Assembly: GCA_002110485.1 (NCBI GenBank)
Contig: MOWL01000002.1
Span: 186,001-250,000, forward strand
DNA length: 64,000 bases
Direction of reading: 5' to 3'
Source: Emergomyces orientalis
Taxonomy: Eukaryota > Ascomycota > Eurotiomycetes > Onygenales > Ajellomycetaceae
The first letter of the stretch is position 1, and each line of letters starts with the position of its first letter. Below are positions 1 through 12,100 of the stretch, one piece after another. The position numbers and the translations under genes were made by a program. The notes beneath the pieces were generated by a model that searched no databases, was not told the origin of the DNA, and worked only from the letters and a program-made list of their open reading frames with translations.

Positions 1-3000
1 CACGCCCGCTTCAAGCTTCAAATTCTCTCCTCTCCAGTGACTTGGCGCATTTGGGTATTTGTTGGTTGGCTGCGCTGCACGTTTCGGGTCCTCAAAATGG
101 GCAGATTCGCCTACATGAGTTACTCTAGTTAGAATTCGCATGCGGAGTACAGCTTGTGCAGCCACCGCCTTCCTTCTGTGGTTTAGCCAGCAGAGACAAG
201 AGCAAAACCCTTGGTTACCGTTTTCCCTCTTTACATGAAGAAGCTAAACCAGCGAGGTTTTGGCAGATTCGTCTCGGAATTATGAGACCTCAAGAGTTAC
301 AGCCTTCCTTTTACAGTTAGAGCCTAAACAAACTCATCTGATAGGCTTGAGCTCGTATTACTGCGTAATAATTCCAGGCTCGAAATTTCTTGAAATTCAT
401 GCAGAAACAGTAAGAAAATACCTAGGCTTTTGACGCCATGCCATGCCCCCCAAACCTTTCCATAACGGCAATGACAATGGTTAGCTAAATGAGGCGTTGC
501 ATAATCCCTCAATTCCTGACTGCCGGTCATTTTTCCAACCAGAAGAGACACACGCCAAAGATTCCAGAAATGGCCCCACTCGACTTAGCTAGTTTAAAAG
601 GAGGTCGGCCAGCGACGATCAATACATAGCACGGCTGGCTATCTTTCCTAGCTAACTGATTGTCTTTTCGGTTCAACGGCAAGTTCTTTATCCGAGGCCG
701 CCACATTTGACGAGTTGCGAGCTGCCATGGGGGCACATCCTTTCAAGCTGTTGGGAGAACGGGCAAACACCGTCCAGCTTTCGAAGCATGGCACCTCTCG
801 TTTTCTCGCTACGCTGTATGTTTGTTGCGCACTAACTTCGCACAAAAAGAATACCAGAAGAGGGCCTTTCTCGCTTGATGATAAAATTGTAATGGTCATT
901 GATCAGCGCTAGGGCCAAATCAGCCATTCTGTTGCAATTTAGCGCTTAATGGAGAAGCAAGTTAGCGTCTTTGCTTCCATATCCTGGTTATATCAAGAAG
1001 ATTTGGCGAGCATCCTTGGTGTCAAGCCAATCAGTGCAGGTCTGGAGAAGCCTGAAGTTAGAGGGAAGGGTTGGCAGTGGTGCGAAATCAGCACAATGAG
1101 TTCATCGCTCGTCATGTTTCATTACGATGCAACCCTCTATCAATCATGTTCTCTCGGGCGTAAGAGTGGCAAGCCCATAAACCGTTGTGATGACTTTACT
1201 GGCCACAGAGACGATCAACCCGTTTTTTTCATCCCGTTCATCCCCCTTTGACAAACTGGGTTGGTGCTCAGAAATTTTTGGAGGGTCGTGGCACTAAATT
1301 TGAAACCCGTTCAGTTCTCATAATGGGCCGACGAAGTAATTATGGGAAATAAATTCTGGAAATCTCCGAAAAGTATTTCTTGCGACCGACTCTTGACTAT
1401 GTTGAAACAGAAAGGCTCTTTTCTGGTTTTCGATTTGAGAGACAAGACTCATGGTTACAAGGATTATAGTGGAGGGTGCCGACATCGTAGCTTTTTCTTG
1501 CGCCGTTCCAACTGGACCAAGTCCTGCTCCACGTTTCGGTGAACCTATGGCGATTCCATGCTGCGGATCACAGGGGGAAGAAAAGAGGAGGAACTTCGTT
1601 TACCCTCCTAAGCGCACACACCAGGGGAGGGATTCTCCAGATTCCTAGGGTCGAACCGGGAGCTCAAGCCCCCTGACCTTTACCGATAACTGGAGCTTCT
1701 GCCCACTATTCCCGGGGGATGGAACCCCCTAATGCCCAGGGGTGTTTGCCCAGCCCAACCAGCCTGACCTTCAATCCATGATCCCAAGCACGAAGTGAGA
1801 GGGTGGGTAATATCCCTGTTGAGACACATTTAGGGTCAAGTACGGAGTAAAGAGGAACGTAATGGCAATGTTCATGTACATACATACAATAACAAGCAGA
1901 ATTTGGTTTTTCTCTCCATCCTATAGCCTGTAGTTTCTCTCTCCATAAACAGCATCAGTGCCACATCCAACTGCGGGTACAAAGTGGGTTTGCGCAGGCA
2001 TTGCACATCCGCTTCTCCCCTTGCGGGTATTAATCATGCCTCGCATAGAACTCCTCTTCTCCAACTCGGGGTACTGATCGGGTACATTATCAATATTTCC
2101 TTATTATTCTGCACTTCAATCGAATATCCGTTACCTTTTTTTTTTTTAAACTGCTGATCTTCCAGTGAGGAATGTGCCTTGAGAAGACTTCTGCTTCCAT
2201 GGATTACTTTTAAGGAGATTCGAATTGCCTCGGATTTAACTATATACCCGTTCGCTCGGAAATAGCAGTGTACAAAACCTGCGCATCTTTCCTCGGTTAA
2301 TATCAGCGGATTTCATCCTGTGCTTAATTCGTATCTAACGTTAACTCTTCCAAACACAGCTTTTGTTTCCCTTTGTTTCCCTCGCTCTGGATGAGATTGT
2401 GACAGGCTCCTCAATCCTGATAGTTCATAGATGGCTATGCCAATTCAAACGGTCCCCAAGGGCAACCTTACCCCCAATCCATTCCTACCAACGTGGCTTG
2501 TGGCGTGCATAATAAAAAACCAAGGTAGTTGAGTTATAGTAGTCAAAATTGATGATTCTCGCGCCCTTACCCATTTAGTATGTCGCTGGCCAAGGGCACA
2601 GGGCGGAATATCCCCATACAAGGAGATATGACCCGAGATGTAATGTGTATGTTGAACTTTATTGCGGTGTACGAAAATCTGGCAGCTAGGCGCTATGGGA
2701 GAGATTTTTCTTTTTCGGGTTTGGTGAGCTCTGACATGTGAACGAACCGTGTACGTTGCGCGTAGAAACATGAAGGATGGACCATGCATGGGTGTCATCA
2801 TACCCCTGAAGAGTATTTACCCTGCTGAGCCTAAATTTGTCGGATGCAGGGGGGGATGCACGGATGTAGCTCCCGCAACCCTGAGAAAAAAAGGCGCGAG
2901 AAACGCGATGGCTCCTGGGGAAAGTTAACTGCCATGGGATTTTGGCTGGGAGTGTACCCGTGTGTATGAGCCTACCTAGCCTCCTTGTTTCCCCCTATTT

Positions 3001-6000
3001 ACTACCAGGAGCTTTGAATTTTTTAGTTTCCATGTCACCTCTAAAGTTGGCGCTGCTTTTGGCGTCCCCCGAACGGAATTGCTTTTACCCTCATTCCATG
3101 CATTGGCAGGTGGGGAATAAAACAATATTGACGAGAGCCCTTACGTCTCCCCTTCAAAAACGAAAATTTAGCTACAGCCACACTAACGCAACAGGAGCGC
3201 TTAATTGCTCAAAACAGGACGATAAGAGGTGGTACGGGACGACCACGGTATGATTTGAGATGGACGAGCCACATCACAAAAATGCCCGATTTTTGAGACC
3301 AGGAACGTCCCCTGGATGTTGTTGTATCCAATTTTCAATTTCGAACTTTTATTTCTTTGTTGTTCTAGAAATTCATCGATTGACTTTGGCATTTCCATTG
3401 TTGAGGCAAAATGTTAACGTTAACTCCCATCAAACCTCATCCAAAATATAGGTTTAAATGTCGTACCCGTATAGTAAACATATATCAATTGTAACTAATT
3501 AATTCATCCCCGAGAGGTAACTGACTTGGCTTTTCTATCTTCTGAATATCTACATTGTTTCTCTTGTCTTGGTATCAATCTCCACGCCCCCACCGTGGCC
3601 CCCTGTCTCACTGGTAAATGCTTAAAATATGCTTAAAAATAATGCTTGCATAGAGAGCAGGGTAATGGGCTCGACCCTACAAAACGGGGAATATTTCATT
3701 GTCGCTTCCGGACAGCTCTAAGAACAACCCCCCGCCGAAGAGAGATGTCCACAGTAAACCGTCTTCAGAGTGGGCCATGAACTTCGATTGATCAGCAAGC
3801 AAAGATTCTCGTTGGATACATCGTCCCCTCTCTTTCTTTCTTTATTTTTTCTCTTTCGCTTGTGGGCCAGTTAAATTCGACTGTGTGATATCCTTTCTCT
3901 CGCCTCAGTCCACTTACGGTTTATGGACCACGGAATGGATAGCCTGTGTTCGATACGGCTACGGAACTTCTCCTTCGATCTTCGCTTTCGTATCCCGTTT
4001 CCATGGTTCCAGAATTCGTATGTCCGAAGTTTTGCGCGCCGCATGTGCACACCAGATGTATGTATGTATGGCCTTTCCCAGCTCGACCAAAGGCCTTGAT
4101 CCAGGCCCTCATTCTGCCGCTTTCATTTCTTTTTTTTTCTTCCTTCTCTTTTGCGTCACGTCGCGTCGTTTGTTTGGTCTTTCAAAGTGCGAAAAAGCCC
4201 GTTGTGTGATTTCGGAGATAAACAATTCCCCCGCGGCCAAGGAGGGAACCTCAGCAGTCTTACTCCGTACCATCACCTATCCACTGTATTTTTTTCTGGT
4301 CCCGAAATCTTACTAGTCTCTATATTTTATGATTTGATCTTCCACTCTCATCTTATCATGTTGCCTGGTTTTGGCCTTTGGAGCCGAAATGTTCCACTGT
4401 TGCCAAGGTTTGACCTGCGTGAACAACCGTTTCGGATTAATTTGGGTAGCGCCACGCACTACTACCTGAGGCCTCTGTGAGAAGTCGTCAGATTTGCAGT
4501 GTAACTTATAAGCAGTAGCACCGTGGGGGCACATCCGAGACTTGGAAGCTGCCGGATTAGGAATAGGCTGGTGGGTAATCTGTGGTCAAGCATGTGGGGG
4601 TCGTTTTCTCCTGCCCAATTTTCTTCTTTCCTGCTTACTCCCGGGCTGGGAGAAGACTCAGCTATTTTTGGGAAAGAAGCGTGGTGCGTGGGTGTATGGT
4701 GATCTCGCTTCTTTGGCCGGCTGAAAAGGCATGGATAGATAAGTGCGATAGATCAGTTATTTGCAGGAAGTCCAAGCAGTTTCGGCAAAGACAGAAAACT
4801 CGCCCACACTGGTGAGATACCTGTGAATCATAGCCCTTGGCTCAACGAAAAAGAAGAAATAAAGTAAACGCCGTTTCAAAGTTGTCCAAGTAGCAATCAC
4901 GCCACTCTATTTCTCCGATAAACGAGTGCTAAACATCCTGACTTTCTCAACTCACGTGTGGATCCAGACGTCTGTCCCGTAATTGGCCGCCATTGTGGAT
5001 GCGCACTCCTGGTCATCAGCAGGAGCTAGGTAGACTAAGGAAGTACTTCCGCGCCCAAGGCTAGACGGTTCGCATGATCGGCCATGGTTGTCAGACAGCT
5101 TTTCCTTTAGTAAGTCTTGGAACAGATGCTTGATGATGTTGATGATTGATTGACAACAAAAGTTAAGAATCGAGGCCTTTGTCCTCTTTTTGCTGTGGAG
5201 ATGGCGACAAGAATCAATGATGATACCGTGGACGACAAGCGGCGCAAAGGCGGGAAGTCTTAAAAGCAATTTGCGTAGCTCAAGTTTAAACCAGTTTGTT
5301 AGCGAGATTTTCGTCCTTGGATGACAGATTCTGGGATATGATGACGTGGATTGACAGCATCTTAAGCAATCAGTTACAAACACTCAAAAATCATTTTTGG
5401 GCTTTATTGGCTTGTTTTTTTTTTTTTTGACTCTTTTGGGCTGTGGCCTGCTCATCAAACCAAGGTAACGTAACTTTCTGTTTGTTTGGAAACGCATGTG
5501 TCGCCGTTGATATTGCTGGAGTGATTAGCCCTTTTTCATGTTGTGGCGGCGCACCTGGTCTGTATCATAATTGCAGCCAAGACGGAGTCGCTGTTATTGG
5601 CACATGCTCCGTACGAGGACGGGAGCGGTGCTGTCACCTTTGAGTGTGATATAATGACTCAAAGGATGATATGGACGAGAGATCTTGTTCCATACGTTGA
5701 AATGAATGGATGAATGAATGAAGGGGATCCTGAAGTCATTTCCTCTCCTCTGCTTCTCTTCAATTCCTTGCGTAGTTCATGTTAATTTATTGTGGAAAGG
5801 AACGGGACAGGAGCGTGGTGTTAATTCCTCTTGTGTTGTGGATTTTGACGGGAATGTGCTGGGAGAACAGGATATCCCCTGCTAACTAGCCGTAGCGAAA
5901 GTTTCCTGTTATGCTTGCAGGCTTCCTCCAATAATCCCGCCGTGCAGGGAGTAGTTAAGGATGTAGATGATGCGAGTGCTGAACGGCTTTTTCTTTTGTT

Positions 6001-8260
6001 TTTCCTTTCCTTGGCTTTTTTTTTCCTTTTGCCATCATGCTGCTGTTTTTTCTACAACCGCCACGCGAGTCCTGTGATGCATTCGAGGGTTGTGCTCAGT
6101 GTCTCCTAACCTCGATCTCAGCACATTACGAGGCTAAAAAATTTACATGAGCAGACTGTTGGATAAGAAGGCGGATGATTATATTCTAAAGCGATAGCTA
6201 CAGTTTAAACACCATAATCATCCACTCAGATCCTTTGAATTCGCCTGTTCCATTATTGAATGTTTTGTTCGTATTGCCCTATGGAGTAACAATCCCTCCT
6301 TGAAGTGGTTCGATTAAGGTTCAGGCATTTAACCAGGGATATGATGGAATGCTGCTCACGGATTCTCCGTCTGGGTTTTCGCCAAAGATCGTGAACCTTT
6401 TCTTGACAAGAGTGGGTCAAGGCCAAACTTCTTCATCTATGATTTAGATTTTCCGTTTTTGGGGATAAACATGTTAGCAGATGGATGGATATATTAATAT
6501 TGAGCTGAGAAACATGAAGAACTATTCCACGTTTTCCCATCACACTCCCTTTTCTTTCCCCAGTGCCATAAACTCATGACGAAAGTTAAAAACAAATATA
6601 GAAGAAACTTTGCACCCTGTCTAGGTTGGTTGGTTCATGTCTAACTCAACACCCATAGATCTCTGACACATGTTCCCTGTGGAAAACAGTTTCTTGGTGC
6701 ACGTCTCTGGACAACCACAACCAGTTTTGTTTAAGCCCGGATTTTTGTACCTCTGCCAATTTATCAAATGTTTCAGCAGAGAGTTGGAAAACTGCCGTTG
6801 TATATTCTCCTCGTAGTAAACGGTATCGCTAATATCAGAGCACCACCACCACTGAGAATAACATTTCTGAAGCGATTCGGATCTAGATTATTTATCTTTA
6901 GCTCGTAATTTAACCACGGAGCAGCCCTTTGAGAAATGCGACAGTGTTTCTCCGTTCTTCTCCACCTACTCCATGCGCTAGTTTAAGTCAGAATCCATCG
7001 AGGGCTGGTGAAAGTCTCCATCGCATTTCCTTTCCCCATTCCCCCCTCTTCTTCTCCCCCGCCCCAGAGCTTCTCTCAGCAGGAACTTGCATCACCCAAT
7101 CAGTAGAAACAAAAGCAACAATGGCAATGAAGGAATGGAAAATGCTCAGTTAAAAAACAATAACAACAATCGTGTCGACAGGTCCAGCGAAGCGACTTGC
7201 AGTGGGTGATAAGATGTAAAATGTTTGTTTTTAGCAGCAAGCCGAATAACCCCTGTAATTTGAAATCATATTTTGGGTTAGTATGGTACGACGAGCAATG
7301 CCCGCCCTCGGAGTCCGGAATCTGGATAAATACCCCTTCGAAGATCTTCCCTTCTTTTCGCTTTGGTTCTCCAAGCGACGGCATCCACGCCGAGGCTTTT
7401 TCTGAATTGGCCACTGAACAGCATCACATCACATCTCATCTGGTGGCTGCAGAAGTAAGAGACACGCAGAATGAGAGGATCAGAAAGAAGAAACAGGGAG
7501 TAGTAGCGCCGTTTACTCCGTTCCTGGATAGGGATGCGTCCCGTGAAGATGCTTGTTGTTAAATTAATATATTTTATTTTTGGCCTGTTGACATGCCCTG
7601 CTGTTTTCAGGCTCTGGCATTCGCGGCGGTTCACAACACAATGGTCCCCTGGACGAGAGATCCGTAAGGACCGCAATCAATCCTAATAATTAAACGCGTT
7701 AGGGTGTAGTAGTTATATACGATACTGTACATACATAGATAGATATATTTAGGAAAATTCCCCTGCCTCCTCTTGCGCACATGTTAAGAAGTGGTCGAAG
7801 AACTCGCAGTAACGACAATGCACCCTCGTCGTCGAGTAGATGCTGAGGCCGGAATGCCTGGCAGCATTGCGAATGGGCTGGTTGCATTGTTTCATTTGAG
7901 GGTTCTGAGTGGCTGGTCGGGCTGCGGAGTCTGTCATAATTAGTTCATCACTAAGGCTGATCCCCGCCTATAACAGCAGCACCACCCTCGCTGCTAAAGG
8001 CTTCCACCAACTTCTTACATGGGCGTCTTTTTTTCTTTCCCTTTTTGCTTTTTTTTGCTTTTCTTTTTGCTTTTTACAAATCCTATTTTTGATTCTCTTT
8101 TCTTTTTCCTATATTTTTGCTTCTCCTCCAGCGTCCCACTAAACCCACGCTAACTAAAGAAGCCTCCCGGTGGTATTATTAATGCCGCTTCGATCTACTG
8201 ATAATTAGCAGCCGCTGCTGATGCAACACTCTTTTCTCGCTCACTCGTCTCTTAATGAGT
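1..8260. other. Long spacer with no convincing gene
   Basis: About 8.3 kb in which I find no coding region I can support. Open frames are short (about 145 codons at most), overlap each other on both strands and show no recognisable domain. Pyrimidine-rich tracts and homopolymer T runs are frequent (for example near 2140, 5410 and 6010). A cysteine-rich open stretch at 5443-5643 is treated separately as a finding. The spacer lies upstream of a developmental regulator, so it may hold distal control elements or non-coding transcripts, but nothing in the sequence proves that. Confidence 0.55.
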
Positions 8261-9130
8261 CCAATTATTCTTCCAAGTTGCTTTTCAGAAAATAATATCC
8301 CCCGAGAGTTCATTAGTCTCCTCTCTCTCTATTTCCCCTCCCTAAGCAGAGTCGAGCAGCAAGACTAAATAATAAGAATCACTTCCCTGACCCCTCCACT
8401 TTTTTCTTCTTCTTTCATTATTCTGCTCTGGCCTGCTTTCCTGCACGCTCGTTCTACCACACCCTCCTAGTTTTTATTTTCTTTTGCCCCCTCAGCGGCC
8501 CCCCATCTCTTCCCCCCCCTGGGCTCCCATTAACACGCGCTAACTAACACATCTCCCCTCTTCCCAGTCCCAAACTATCTTTATGCCTGTCAGACTGGCT
8601 GCCCCCTCAATTCCCCCTCCAATGGTCGCCTGTACCATCGTTCTCTTTGTTTCCCTACCCACAAACGCGCGCTCTGCAGTGTTCCAGCCTTTTGGCCGTT
8701 GACCCCCTAAAGAAGGTTTAACTGATCCCCCAAGCCCTGATCCTCGCTCATCCCGCCGCCTATTCCCCTCTCCTACAGCAGCCATTCTCTTGACCTAGCT
8801 CCCGAGTTTCTTCAAATCACAGTCAACAAAGCCACCCACCCTTTTCCCCTCCCCTCCCCCCCTCCAAAAAAAACAAAAAACAAAAGCAAAAGCTTTGATC
8901 CTGTCAGGTTCTACACACATCCGCCGTTGGGTCTACATATCTGTCCAGTTTGATCCTAGAACCACGCTGGCGAGGGGTACACCCTCCCCGAAATATCACC
9001 CACCAAATTGTCAATCCCTTAGCCCACCGGGACCAGTCGCTACGACACTACTGCATTACTTTCCCTTACAACTACTTCTGCTACCACGCCGCCCCGACAT
9101 AAAGGCCCAAGCTGCCCTTCCCGGCAAGCC
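8261..9130 (+). promoter_or_regulatory. Pyrimidine-rich presumed promoter/leader of the medusa-like gene, with one uORF
   Basis: The stretch before the proposed start at 9131 is strongly C/T-rich on the + strand (for example around 8320-8420, 8500-8530 and 8840-8870), as is common in promoters and leaders of highly regulated filamentous-fungal genes. It contains a complete upstream ORF of 39 codons at 8583-8702 (ATG to TGA). If the transcript begins upstream of it, this uORF could limit translation of the main frame. The transcription start cannot be read from the sequence, so both the leader and the uORF role are inference. Confidence 0.4.
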
Positions 9131-12100
9131 ATGGCAGCCATGGTTCAACAAGCCAACTTGGGTCCGCCTGCATCCAAGTACCATAAGGAAGATCCGCAAC
9201 TACCAGCACCGTCGCAGCTTGATGATTCGGTGAGTCCAAAACATCTCTGTTTCTTCTGATGCTTCTTTTTATATTTCATTTCCATGTTTAGCGGAATAAA
9301 TTGAAAATAAAAAACAAATATCTGCCTTAAGATAGAGAAAAAAGCAAGAAGGAAGAAGAATGGAAAGTGCAAGTTACGAGGAGGCAGGAAAAGAAGAAGA
9401 AGAAGAAGAAAAAGAAGAAAAAAAAGAAAAATGGGTGAAACGATCTGAGCAAAGCAGAACACTTGCAGCTTGTATCGTGACACCCGGTATTGTTATTTTC
9501 TTTCTTTTTCCTCTCTCGAGCTTCTGTCCTTTTCTGCTACTTCTTTTCATCTTCCCTGCGCTCTATCTTGCTTCGCTTCTTCGCTTTTGTTTCTATTCAT
9601 GTGTGGCTGCGGTTTTCCTGGTCTTTTCTCCCTGGTATAATCGGGGGATCGATCCTCTCTGTTCCCTATTGCTGCTTCTCGGTTCTTACTTGCGTTTCTG
9701 CCTCGTACCTTGTTTGATCACCACCCACCACGATTTACTTTCTGCTGCGTCGGTTACATTGTTCCTCAGGAGAACGGCGCTCGTTGTTACAGCCGTTACA
9801 GACACGCTCGTGAGGTCTGGTGGGTCATTCGCCCTCTATTTTCCCTATTTTCCTTTACCCTTTTACTCCTGTGCCCGTCGCGTCAACAGGGGGCTTCTAT
9901 GTTTGCCATCGCAATTCAACGCCCTGAGGTTGGCATGTGAGGAGAGAACATTGAGCATTGGACACAGCTCTGCGAGAATCTCTTCTGTGCTTCTTATCTT
10001 TGCGGCTACGTTACCTCGCGATTGTTTTATTTCTATGGTTCTTCACGTCAATCTTCGCAGAAGGCTGGCTGAAGTTACTCCACCGCGTTTCAATCACCTT
10101 TTTTGCTGATCAAAATGTACTATCTGCATGGGTTGTCGTGTGGTACCTCCTTCTGTGGTGAGGAAGAATATGCAGCTAAGGAAAACATCCCTCCCAGGGT
10201 GCTTACGTCTTTCACCCGCTTTCTTTGCTTTTTTTCCCTTGCTTTCTTTTCACCTTCGCAAAGGCCTAGTCCACACGTGCATGGCAGTTCCTCGCTCTTA
10301 ACAGAATAATGCCTGTCCTTAGCACATTGGCTGGCGGCAATAGTGGGCGGTGAATGCCGTGAAAACAATTCCATGGTTTCGCCCACCCGCCAACCATAGC
10401 GCGTGCTGGTTGCTGAACATCCCCACGGCATACTGCCACTTCCCACCCTCGCCATTGCACACGCACTCTCCCTCCCCCTGTGCGGGCTGGGATCACATAG
10501 CACTCCTTGTCTAGTTGGTCACTTTCTTTTTTCCCTTACAGAGGATCCGTTGCCATTTGCCCCCCAATACCCTTGTTTGACTTGTCCTGTCACTTTTCCG
10601 TCTGCCCTTCGTGTGAAATATGACCGTCCTGGTCAGATCGGACACTTCTCCGCAGTTCCCCATGTTATGTCGTGATCAATCCTTGCCTTACCTGCTAGAT
10701 CTGCCAAAACTACGGCAACTCCCCCCACAGTCATCAGTGCCATACCAGACAAGGTCGTGTGGACAGGGTTGATTTACCGAGTCGTCTGGCCCTTCAGACA
10801 TGATATCTAACCTTGATCTTTCTTTTCTTTTAACCCCCTTGAAGATCGGACAGAAGACCTCTCAATCATCAGAGTGCGCTCCCCTTGCAGTGACTCTTTT
10901 CTTACATCTCTTCCTTGTCACAAATCACATTTTACATTTGGATATTCTTCATTGTTGATATTTCTTCCCCTTTACGTACATATATGTATATTTCTTATTA
11001 TTTTACTCCAGTTTTCTACTTGGGAAATAGGCAGCCATTTCCACTTTACTGTGAAACTGGTCCTATCGTTCTGCCTGCGTATCTTGCAGATTCAATAAAT
11101 CTTTTCTCAAGGGCTTAGATTGCTGACTGAAAACCCCCTGCACAACAGCGACAGCCCCAGCACTCACACGCTACCCATCAACCTCTTCAGCTCCAGCATC
11201 CTAGATCTGCAGGCATTCTCCATCACCAGAAGCAGCCTCCAAAGTCTCCACACCAGTCTGATACATCCATCCCACAGTCTCCATACGCTTCTCCGCACGT
11301 CATAGGAAACGGTATCCAACTACAGCGTCAATCGCCATACGGGGCTCCTGCTCAGGAACCCACTTACTACTCTTCTCACCCCGGGACTTACACTGCGACA
11401 AGTAGTTCAGGACATTATCCCTCAAGCGGTATGGATTAACTGATTTCCTTTGGTAGATTTTGGGCGGGAAAGAGTGATATCAAAGGAGATCAAGAGGAGC
11501 GTCAGAGCATGAATATCTTTAAACATTCGTGCTTGCGCAACTTTCCGGCGTATTTTTTGGTTATATTGGTGGATGAAAATGGGGCAGTTTTGCGGTGATG
11601 GTGGAATTTTGAGAAAACAGAACATGCAACCAAGGTGCTAACTTTTAATAGAAGCCCCAGATCTTATGGCAGCAACCGCACAGATGCAACGGCCCTACCC
11701 CCCTATCTACCATACGCCGCAGTCCAATTCCCCAGCCTCAGTCGCGTCACCTCAAAGCCACGATCCCCATGGCAGAAGTCTCTACGGACAACCGCCTCAA
11801 ATGGCCCAAGGAATGTATGGCTACCCGCAGTTTCCTCCGATGAACCCAGTTCACTCAGCCCCGTATGCGCCTCATCCTGGTCAACAACATGCTCATCTCA
11901 CATCCCAACCTCTCCTTGTTGGCCACCAAGGCACCCCTGGGCAAATGCAACACCAGCACCAGCACCAGCAAACTCAGCAGCACCCTGGCGCAGTCACGAG
12001 CAGTCCGCGGGTGAAATTTGACCAAACTCCTCAACAGCCCACTCCACAAAGAACACCCCTAAACCAATCACACCAGCCACCACCAGTTTCAGGCAGCACT

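Noticed and set aside
1640..1680. Reverse-strand B-box-like sequence (GGTTCGACC)
   Set aside because: The flanking bases cannot form a T-arm stem and no A-box or acceptor stem is found, so it is not a tRNA gene.
3885..4480. Overlapping open frames of up to 143 codons
   Set aside because: Three phases are open at once with hydrophobic, T-rich translations and no motifs, as expected from pyrimidine-rich non-coding DNA.
4952..5383. 143-codon minus-strand open frame
   Set aside because: No recognisable domain, no homologous architecture and no splice signals joining it to a longer gene.
7197..7676. Overlapping 121- and 132-codon frames on opposite strands
   Set aside because: Neither has a domain, signal peptide or codon pattern distinct from background, and they overlap each other almost fully.
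9360..10109. 249-codon open frame inside the medusa first intron
   Set aside because: It is a low-complexity product of GAA and pyrimidine tracts, overlaps other open phases, and shows no domain or splice continuity with the neighbouring exons.
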